Positions 1 through 4,850 of a stretch of DNA of 13,424 nt are shown in pieces. Each line of letters starts with the position of its first letter. The stretch's first letter is position 1. Source of the stretch: Acidimicrobiia bacterium (GTDB lineage Bacteria > Actinomycetota > Acidimicrobiia > Acidimicrobiales > Bin134). The stretch is from contig VYDF01000287.1 of NCBI GenBank assembly GCA_009843565.1, positions 1 to 13,424 on the forward strand, given 5' to 3'. The position numbers and the translations under genes were made by a program. The notes under the pieces were generated by a model. That model worked only from the letters and a program-made list of their open reading frames with translations, did no database searches and was not told the origin of the DNA.

Positions 1-1
1 A

Positions 2-565
2 GACATCGCCGTCACCAAGTTCTACAAGGCCCTCGGAGGATGCTTCGTCCTCTATTTGGCGCTGTGGGCTTTCATCGCCGTCCACCAGTACGACGAGGGC
101 TTGGGCGCGCCGTACTTCAATGTGGCTTTCACGGCCTCCTTGGTGGTCTCCGTGCTGGGTATCGTGGCCTTCTTGGAATACGCCCGTCGCCGCCCGGTGG
201 GCAAATACCACACCTGGGGCGAGGCCATGCTGGGCGCCTCGTTGATTTTCTTCCTGCTGTTCTGGATCTATGGCGTCGTTCCCCATCAGTGGCTGGTGTA
301 CGCCGACAGCGAGCTCGGCTGGCGCAAAGACCGCTTGATCGAGGGTTACTACGTGGGCAACCAGGGCATCATCGCCTGGGCCCTGCCGTTTGACCTTCCC
401 TACCTGGTATTGCGCGATGTGGTGGCGGTGTTGATCTACGGTTTGGCCTTGGCCGGAAACATCGCCGGCTGGATGGTTTGGCAGAACCGGGGCAAGACCG
501 CTCCGGTCGAAGTGGAGAAGTCTGAGTATGGACGACCGATCGTGAGAGAGGGGAGCACAGTCTGA
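2..565 (+). CDS. Partial four-helix membrane protein of unknown function, upstream of bc complex genes (5' end cut)
   Basis: The reading frame is open from base 2 and ends with TGA at 563-565, giving 187 visible residues; the true start lies left of the window. The first in-frame ATG, at 56, would fall inside the first hydrophobic segment, so it is unlikely to be the start. Hydrophobic stretches lie at about residues 10-28, 40-61, 75-93 and 133-160, with basic residues after the second (ARRR at 61-64). The tail is hydrophilic. I see no haem motif, no cysteine cluster and no catalytic signature, and I do not recognise the family. The stop overlaps the ferredoxin ATG by one base (TGATG), so the two are probably translationally coupled. 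By context it is inferred to be a membrane subunit or anchor for the ferredoxin or the bc complex. Coding status is secure; function is unknown. Confidence 0.8.
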   Translation, partial: DIAVTKFYKALGGCFVLYLALWAFIAVHQYDEGLGAPYFNVAFTASLVVSVLGIVAFLEYARRRPVGKYHTWGEAMLGASLIFFLLFWIYGVVPHQWLVYADSELGWRKDRLIEGYYVGNQGIIAWALPFDLPYLVLRDVVAVLIYGLALAGNIAGWMVWQNRGKTAPVEVEKSEYGRPIVREGSTV

Positions 566-981
566 TGGCAAGCAGCGATGCCAACCCCCCCATGCCGGAG
601 TTCCGCGACGACTACGTGCTGGTAGAAGTAGACAACGACTACCTCCAGAGCAAGGTCAAGCCCAAGCAGTTCATCCACATCGATCAGTCCGAGTGCATCA
701 TGTGCGAGGGGTGCGTGGACATCTGCCCGTGGAAGTGCATCCACATGGTCGCCCCGGATGCTGTTGACCTGGCGGTGGGCGCCGAACAGCCCGGTGTCGA
801 CCCCAGCGACCATGTGATCTTCACCATCGATGAGGATGCCTGCACTCGCTGCGCCCTGTGCGTGGACCGATGCCCCACCGGCGTGATCACGCTGGGCCGG
901 TTGGGCGATCCCGGAGGCGATGGCGACCCGCATACGCGAATGACCAGCTACGGCTACGGCTACGGCATGCGGTTGACCTAG
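565..981 (+). CDS. 2x[4Fe-4S] ferredoxin encoded with the bc complex
   Basis: The protein has 138 residues, no signal peptide and no membrane segment, so it should be cytoplasmic. It carries two CxxCxxCxxxCP motifs: C44, C47, C50, C54 followed by P, and C93, C96, C99, C103 followed by P. This is the classic dicluster arrangement, in which the last Cys of each motif ligates the other cluster. An insert of about 34 residues (59-92) separates the motifs, longer than in small clostridial ferredoxins, and there is an additional Cys at 58. The C-terminus ends in an alternating Tyr-Gly tail (129-134). The start ATG at 565 overlaps the previous stop. NuoI also carries two such motifs, but its normal place is after nuoH, so I do not call this NuoI. 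Inferred role: electron carrier or peripheral subunit on the cytoplasmic face of the adjacent cytochrome b complex. The fold is certain; the partner is not. Confidence 0.9.
   Translation: MASSDANPPMPEFRDDYVLVEVDNDYLQSKVKPKQFIHIDQSECIMCEGCVDICPWKCIHMVAPDAVDLAVGAEQPGVDPSDHVIFTIDEDACTRCALCVDRCPTGVITLGRLGDPGGDGDPHTRMTSYGYGYGMRLT
947..964 (+). repeat. Three tandem GCTACG hexamers encoding a Tyr-Gly tail
   Basis: Three perfect consecutive copies of GCTACG lie at 947-964, near the 3' end of the ferredoxin gene. Read in frame they give an alternating Ser-Tyr-Gly-Tyr-Gly-Tyr-Gly stretch just before the end of the protein. The repeat could change length by slippage in whole-codon steps without a frameshift. 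Confidence 0.7.
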
Positions 982-1011
982 AACTAAGGCCCGGAACGGA
1001 CAAGAGGACAC

Positions 1012-1016
1012 AGGAG
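1012..1016 (+). promoter_or_regulatory. Ribosome binding site that fixes the GTG start of the b6-like gene
   Basis: AGGAG lies four bases before GTG at 1021, with a second purine-rich stretch (AGAGGA) at 1003-1008. In-frame stops at 979 and 985 leave GTG 1021 as the only upstream start candidate, and the next Met codons (1078, 1081) lack such a site. Confidence 0.65.
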
Positions 1017-1020
1017 CACC

Positions 1021-1806
1021 GTGGCAAAGCAGCCCAGACCACCGGCAAGCGAGCGAGCCAAGCAGGCCGCGAGCCAAATGATGAGCGACATGCAGGGCTC
1101 GCAGGCTTGGTCGTCGATCTTCCGTCCGGGTTCGATCTTCCGCAAGGGCTACAGCGACAGCCCCCGGAACCGCAGCTACGTGATCATGAACAGCGTGCTG
1201 TATCACCTTCACCCGGTGAAGGTGAAGCGCCACGCGGTGAAGGTCAGCTACACCCTGTGTCTGGGCGGTCTCAGCTTCTTCTTGTTCATCTTGCTCACCG
1301 TGACCGGCATCTTCTTGATGTTCTTCTACCGCCCCACTGCGGCGCAGGCCTGGGATGACATCTACACCCTCCAAACCTCAGTCGCCTTTGGACTGCTGGT
1401 GCGCAACATGCACCGATGGGCCGCCCACCTCATGGTCATCACCGTGTTCTTGCACATGGCCCGGGTCTTCTACCACGGGGCTTACAAACCACCCCGGGAG
1501 TTCAACTGGGTCATCGGCGTCATCCTGCTGACCCTCACCTTGCTGTTGTCGTTCACCGGCTACCTGCTGCCGTGGGATCAGCTGGCCCTATGGGCGGTGA
1601 CGGTGGGAACCAACATGATGGGGTTCACCCCTGTATTCGGCGATCAAGTGCGATTTGTGTTGCTGGGCAGCGTGGAGATCGGAACCGACACGCTGCTGCG
1701 ATGGTATGTGCTTCACGTGCTGATGCTGCCCTTTGTGATCGTCATATTCATGGCCATCCACTTCTGGCGAGTAAGAAAGGACGGAGGTATTTCCGGGCCG
1801 CTCTAG
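1021..1806 (+). CDS. petB: Cytochrome b6-like subunit (N-terminal half of split cytochrome b) of the menaquinol:cytochrome c reductase
   Basis: This 261-residue membrane subunit holds the two b haems and the quinone-reduction site. A charged, Ala/Gln-rich extension (1-58) precedes the core. Haem ligands are inferred at H131 and H145, and at H232 and H247. The intervals of 14 and 15 residues match cytochrome b6 rather than mitochondrial cytochrome b. C80 sits in a CLGG context at the start of the first membrane helix, at the place of the b6f cysteine that binds haem cn (ci). The SFTGYLLPWDQ segment and the C-terminal RKDGGISGPL are also b6-like, and the protein stops where b6 stops. Start: GTG with AGGAG upstream. 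A 42-base gap containing a strong hairpin separates it from the second half. The symbol follows b6f naming; qcrB would be equally defensible. Confidence 0.95.
   Translation: MAKQPRPPASERAKQAASQMMSDMQGSQAWSSIFRPGSIFRKGYSDSPRNRSYVIMNSVLYHLHPVKVKRHAVKVSYTLCLGGLSFFLFILLTVTGIFLMFFYRPTAAQAWDDIYTLQTSVAFGLLVRNMHRWAAHLMVITVFLHMARVFYHGAYKPPREFNWVIGVILLTLTLLLSFTGYLLPWDQLALWAVTVGTNMMGFTPVFGDQVRFVLLGSVEIGTDTLLRWYVLHVLMLPFVIVIFMAIHFWRVRKDGGISGPL
1203..1225. repeat. 23-bp near-perfect palindrome inside the b6-like gene
   Basis: The arms TCACCTTCACC (1203-1213) and GGTGAAGGTGA (1215-1225) are exact reverse complements around a single central C at 1214. A further partial copy, GGTGAAGGTCA, follows at 1236-1246. 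The sequence encodes residues around 61-69 (YHLHPVKVK), just before the first membrane helix. It could be a DNA-binding site or an mRNA hairpin, or a by-product of the repeated Val-Lys codons. Confidence 0.6.
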
Positions 1807-1832
1807 AAGCGTCGTCGCAACGACGTTTCTGG
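1803..1832 (+). promoter_or_regulatory. Intercistronic hairpin between the two cytochrome b halves
   Basis: Arms AGAAGCGTCGT (1805-1815) and ACGACGTTTCT (1820-1830) pair over 11 positions with one G-U wobble around the loop CGCA. Two more pairs (T1804-G1831 wobble, C1803-G1832) extend the stem to 13. The stop codon TAG of the upstream gene (1804-1806) lies in the left arm. No T-run follows, so it is not a standard intrinsic terminator. An mRNA stability or processing element, or a partial attenuator between the two subunits, is plausible. Confidence 0.6.
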
Positions 1833-1848
1833 CCCGATCTGAGAGCCC

Positions 1849-2637
1849 ATGGCGGAAGTCCCTGAACACCTCCTGAAGCGAGCCCAAGAGGCCCGTGAGC
1901 GCGCCCAAGCCCAGCAGGGCGGCGGCGGTGAGGCCGCGCCCGAATCCTCGGGAGCGGAGTCGGCCGATGCTGGCTCCGACGAGGGCTCGGGCGGTCCCAA
2001 GATCCCCGACCACTTGCTTGATCGGTCCAAGTCGGCCCGCGATCAGGCCGCATCCGGAGGTGCCGCCCCGGCGGCGGCTGCCGCGGTGGCCACGGCTCCG
2101 ATGCCCGCCGGACCGGCCCAGCCCGAGCCCACCGGTCCCGGCGGAGGCACCCAGCGACTGCTTACCGTGGTCAAGTCGGGCTCCATTCAGGATGTCAAGG
2201 CCACTCCCACCGACAAGGTCCACGTCTGGCCCCACCTGCTGGTGGTGGAGTTCGTGGCTGCGCTGATTTTCACTGCCTTCACCCTGATCTTCTCGATCTT
2301 CGTGAACGCCCCGCTGCTGGAGCTGGCCAACTTCAACGAGACGCCCAACCCGTCCAAGGCCCCGTGGTACTTCCTCGGCCTCCAAGAGTTGCTCACCATG
2401 TTCCACCCGATGGTGGCCGGCGTGACGATCCCCGGCATTGCGCTGTTCCTGCTGATCCTGGCGCCCTACGTCGACCGCAATCCCAATAAGAAGCCCGAGG
2501 ATCGCAAATTCGCCATATCGCTTATGACTATCCACCTGATGTTCTGGGCGATCCTGGTTCTCATCGGATCCTTCTTCAGGGGTCCCGGCTTCAACTTCGT
2601 CTTCCCGTGGGAAGCCGGGCTCTTCTTCGATCTGTAG
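1849..2637 (+). CDS. petD: Subunit IV-like C-terminal half of split cytochrome b, with long N-terminal extension
   Basis: The protein has 262 residues against about 160 in b6f subunit IV. The extra length is a soluble N-terminus (1-120), rich in Ala, Gly, Pro and acidic residues, that contains two copies of a short motif (residues 4-20 and 52-68). The core has three predicted membrane helices at about 129-150, 189-209 and 222-243. The Qo-site motif reads APWYF at 171-175, in the place of the family's PEWY/PDWY. Together with the b6-like product it rebuilds a full cytochrome b whose second half contributes the quinol-oxidation site. An in-frame stop at 1840-1842 means that ATG 1849 is the first possible ATG start. 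Only a weak purine run (GAGAG) lies close upstream. The identity is firm from the WYF-LGLQE helix and gene order; the role of the extension is unknown. Confidence 0.92.
   Translation: MAEVPEHLLKRAQEARERAQAQQGGGGEAAPESSGAESADAGSDEGSGGPKIPDHLLDRSKSARDQAASGGAAPAAAAAVATAPMPAGPAQPEPTGPGGGTQRLLTVVKSGSIQDVKATPTDKVHVWPHLLVVEFVAALIFTAFTLIFSIFVNAPLLELANFNETPNPSKAPWYFLGLQELLTMFHPMVAGVTIPGIALFLLILAPYVDRNPNKKPEDRKFAISLMTIHLMFWAILVLIGSFFRGPGFNFVFPWEAGLFFDL
1858..1908 (+). repeat. Copy 1 of a duplicated PxHLLxR peptide motif
   Basis: Residues 4-20 of the subunit IV-like protein read VPEHLLKRAQEARERAQ. They match residues 52-68 at most positions: hydrophobic-Pro-acidic-His-Leu-Leu-x-Arg, then a charged helix. 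The two copies are separated by low-complexity Gly/Ala/Ser/acidic linker, which suggests two small binding helices on a flexible arm. Confidence 0.65.
2002..2052 (+). repeat. Copy 2 of the PxHLLxR peptide motif
   Basis: Residues 52-68 read IPDHLLDRSKSARDQAA, the partner of the copy at 1858-1908. A second Ala/Pro-rich linker follows before the membrane core begins near residue 125. Confidence 0.65.
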
Positions 2638-2640
2638 GAA
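2636..2640 (+). promoter_or_regulatory. Ribosome binding site of the Rieske gene overlapping the previous stop codon
   Basis: AGGAA begins at the second base of the TAG stop (2635-2637) and sits six bases before ATG 2647. Ribosomes terminating on the cytochrome b half would sit on this site, which supports coupled translation and the choice of start. Confidence 0.6.
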
Positions 2641-2646
2641 CTGACT

Positions 2647-3519
2647 ATGGGCGTCGCACTCTCCATCGCCATACCGATCATCGTGGTGGCCGCCGTGATC
2701 GTGTTGATCGGCGCGGCCCGGCGCCGGGAGACCATGGCGGCCGAAGGCCGGCTCACTCGGGAGACCCGTCGCCGGGACCGGGGACGGGTGGACATCGACG
2801 ACCCTGCCGGATCGGCCGACGCTCCCACCGGGCGAGAGGTGGAGCGGGCTGCGGTACTGGCCCGCCAGACCGCGGGCACCGAACTGGTGGAGGCCGCCGA
2901 CGCGTCGGTGGAGGAGTGGACCCCGCCCGATCCCGACGCTGTTGGGGTGAGCCGCCGCCAGTTCTTGAACCGCAGCACCGTGGCCATGATGGGCTTTAGC
3001 CTCACCGGCTTTGGTGCCGCCTGTGTTGCCTTTTTGTGGCCGCCGTTCGTCACCGGCTTCGGCGCCGATGTGAACGCCGGGTTGGTCGACGACGTGAAGG
3101 CCAGGATCCGAGACGAGAACGGATTCCTGTACCTTCCCGAGGGCCGGGCCTGGGTCACCGAATACCCCGCGGCGGCCCTGCCCAAAGCCCAGGCCACCTA
3201 CAGCGCCCCGGAGCTCACCGGCATGGAGGCGGGGCTGATTGCCCTCTTCCAGAAGTGCCCCCATCTGGGTTGTCGGGTGCCGAACTGTTTGACCTCGCAG
3301 TGGTTTGAGTGCCCCTGCCACGGTTCCCGCTACAACCAGGTGGGCGAGAAGCGGGGCGGACCGGCTCCCCGGGGCATGGACAGGTTCGCTATGTCGGTGA
3401 ACGCCAAGGGGGAGTTCATAATCAGCACCGGCACCGTCATCCAGGGACCGGCCATCGGGGTGAACACCACCGGACAGGAGCCTGAGGGTCCGAGCTGTCT
3501 TGGGGGGGCATCGCACTGA
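2647..3519 (+). CDS. qcrA: Rieske [2Fe-2S] iron-sulfur protein of the bc complex
   Basis: This 290-residue protein takes electrons from quinol at the Qo site and passes them to cytochrome c. Box 1 is CPHLGC (C204, H206, C209) and box 2 is CPCHGS (C222, C224, H225, S227). By family knowledge C204, H206, C222 and H225 bind the cluster, and C209-C224 form the stabilising disulfide. C214 is extra. The N-terminus has a membrane helix (4-22) followed by RRR, then a charged linker of about 80 residues. A twin-arginine motif SRRQFL (102-107) directly precedes a second hydrophobic helix (113-131). The expected topology is N-terminus out, linker in, Rieske domain out, with the folded domain delivered by Tat. 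Streptomyces-type QcrA has three helices, so the two-helix form is a reduced version. The stop overlaps the cytochrome c start (TGATG). Confidence 0.95.
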   Translation: MGVALSIAIPIIVVAAVIVLIGAARRRETMAAEGRLTRETRRRDRGRVDIDDPAGSADAPTGREVERAAVLARQTAGTELVEAADASVEEWTPPDPDAVGVSRRQFLNRSTVAMMGFSLTGFGAACVAFLWPPFVTGFGADVNAGLVDDVKARIRDENGFLYLPEGRAWVTEYPAAALPKAQATYSAPELTGMEAGLIALFQKCPHLGCRVPNCLTSQWFECPCHGSRYNQVGEKRGGPAPRGMDRFAMSVNAKGEFIISTGTVIQGPAIGVNTTGQEPEGPSCLGGASH

Positions 3520-4850
3520 TGCACCTGCTTGCCGCCTCAACCCAGCGCAACCTGGGCATGGCCATCGCGGTGGTGGCCATCGTTGGCTTTGCCATTTACC
3601 TCATCTACAACGTGTTATGGGCCGGCCGCGGCGAAAGGGGCTCAGAAGTAGAGCTAGCCCCCAACCGCAAGCCCTACCTGAGCGACGAGGAACTGGAAAC
3701 CTCCAAGCTCGACCTCGCCCTGGTCAGCGGCCTGGTCACTTTGGTCATAATCGGGGTAGCCCTGCCGCTGTACTGGCTGGGCGAGCCTGGACGTCAGCAG
3801 GGCTATTTGGAGTACTCCCGGGATCAATTCACCAGCCGGGGGGCCGGTCTGTTTGAAGAGTCGTGCTCTAGCTGCCACGGCGGTGGCGGCCTCGGCGGCA
3901 CCACCGACCACACCATTACCGACGACAATGGGAACTTCGTGGCTGCCATCAAGTGGGAGGTTCCCGCGCTGACCACCACGTTGTACCGCTTCTCCGAAGA
4001 AGAGGTGCGTCACATCCTCAACTACGGCCGCCCGCCCACCCCCATGCAGCCCTGGGGGGCGCCGGGCGGCGGCCCGATGACCACCCAGCAGGTGGAGGAG
4101 CTGATCCAGTACATCCAGAGCATCCAGCTCTCCCCCGACGAGTTGGAGGGCGAGGTATTGGCCGGTCTCATCGCTCAAGTGCGAGACGACGTTTTGGCGG
4201 CCAACACCCCATTGAGCCAGCAGCTGGATGAGGCCAACGCCGCCGTGGCCAACGCGGGCGGCGACGACGCGGCAGCCGAAGCCGCTGCTCGCCAGCTGGC
4301 CACGGTCGAGTCAACGATCACCGAGGTAAGCGAGCAGTACATTCGCAACCTGGCGTCGGCTGATCGGGGCGAGCTCCTGTTCAACAACGGGGTCTATGGC
4401 TGCGCCCGCTGCCACACCCCGAGAGACTCGTGGCGGTTCACCGGACCCGAGGAAACGCCCGGTGGCGGCCCTGTGGTGTTGACCAAGGGATCAGATGCCG
4501 AGGCCGCAGTAGTCGCCCAGCTTGGCAATTTGATTCCCGCTGACATACCCGGCGGCGGCGGATTCGGGCCCAACCTCACCAACGGCGCCACCCTCCGTCA
4601 GTTCGAAAGCGCTGAGGGCCACGAGGGCTTTGTCACCATCGGCTCCCAGGAGGGCGTGGGCTACGGCAACTTCGGCCAAGGCGACGGCGGGGGCCAGATG
4701 CCGGCCTTCGGCGCCTGTGTGGGCGACCGGGACTCGGGTGACCGCAGCCCCATATTCGGCTTCTGCACGCTGGAGGATGGCAGCACCCGGCCGGGCACGC
4801 TGACCGCCTCGCAGATAGCTGACATCGTGGCCTACGAGCGGGGGTTGTGA
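3519..4850 (+). CDS. qcrC: Membrane-anchored dihaem cytochrome c of the bc complex
   Basis: The 443-residue protein has two CXXCH haem c sites, CSSCH at 116-120 and CARCH at 295-299. Probable axial methionines are M176 (in PTPMQPW) and M394 (in GGQMPAFG). Two membrane helices, about 13-34 and 66-88, lie at the N-terminus, with a charged cytoplasmic loop between them; both haem domains should face outward. Between the domains is an Ala/Glu/Gln-rich stretch (about 205-280) predicted to be helical. C400 and C416 after the second haem domain could form a disulfide. Dihaem c subunits are typical of actinobacterial bc complexes, where they pass electrons directly to the oxidase and replace soluble cytochrome c. 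That role is inferred here. Here the gene follows the Rieske gene, whereas actinobacterial qcrC usually comes first. The symbol is by function rather than close sequence match. Confidence 0.9.
   Translation: MHLLAASTQRNLGMAIAVVAIVGFAIYLIYNVLWAGRGERGSEVELAPNRKPYLSDEELETSKLDLALVSGLVTLVIIGVALPLYWLGEPGRQQGYLEYSRDQFTSRGAGLFEESCSSCHGGGGLGGTTDHTITDDNGNFVAAIKWEVPALTTTLYRFSEEEVRHILNYGRPPTPMQPWGAPGGGPMTTQQVEELIQYIQSIQLSPDELEGEVLAGLIAQVRDDVLAANTPLSQQLDEANAAVANAGGDDAAAEAAARQLATVESTITEVSEQYIRNLASADRGELLFNNGVYGCARCHTPRDSWRFTGPEETPGGGPVVLTKGSDAEAAVVAQLGNLIPADIPGGGGFGPNLTNGATLRQFESAEGHEGFVTIGSQEGVGYGNFGQGDGGGQMPAFGACVGDRDSGDRSPIFGFCTLEDGSTRPGTLTASQIADIVAYERGL

Noticed and set aside
56..565. ATG at 56 as the true start of the first gene
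   Set aside because: The open frame continues to the window edge, and starting at 56 would cut the first membrane helix in half.
565..981. Ferredoxin as a displaced NuoI
   Set aside because: It sits seven genes ahead of nuoG, has a 34-residue insert between its cluster motifs, and NuoI is expected after nuoH beyond the window. A check for nuoI downstream would settle it.
436..1374. Minus-strand open frame of 312 codons across the ferredoxin
   Set aside because: It spans the opposite strand of the ferredoxin and parts of two other genes; the conserved Cys motifs are on the plus strand.
1803..1832. Hairpin as an intrinsic terminator
   Set aside because: No T-run follows the stem and the genes on both sides are subunits of one protein complex, so full termination here would make no sense.
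1588..3540. Minus-strand open frame of 650 codons opposite the cytochrome b and Rieske genes
   Set aside because: It is antisense to three genes with clear haem and iron-sulfur motifs; the translation is low-complexity and unlike any protein I know.
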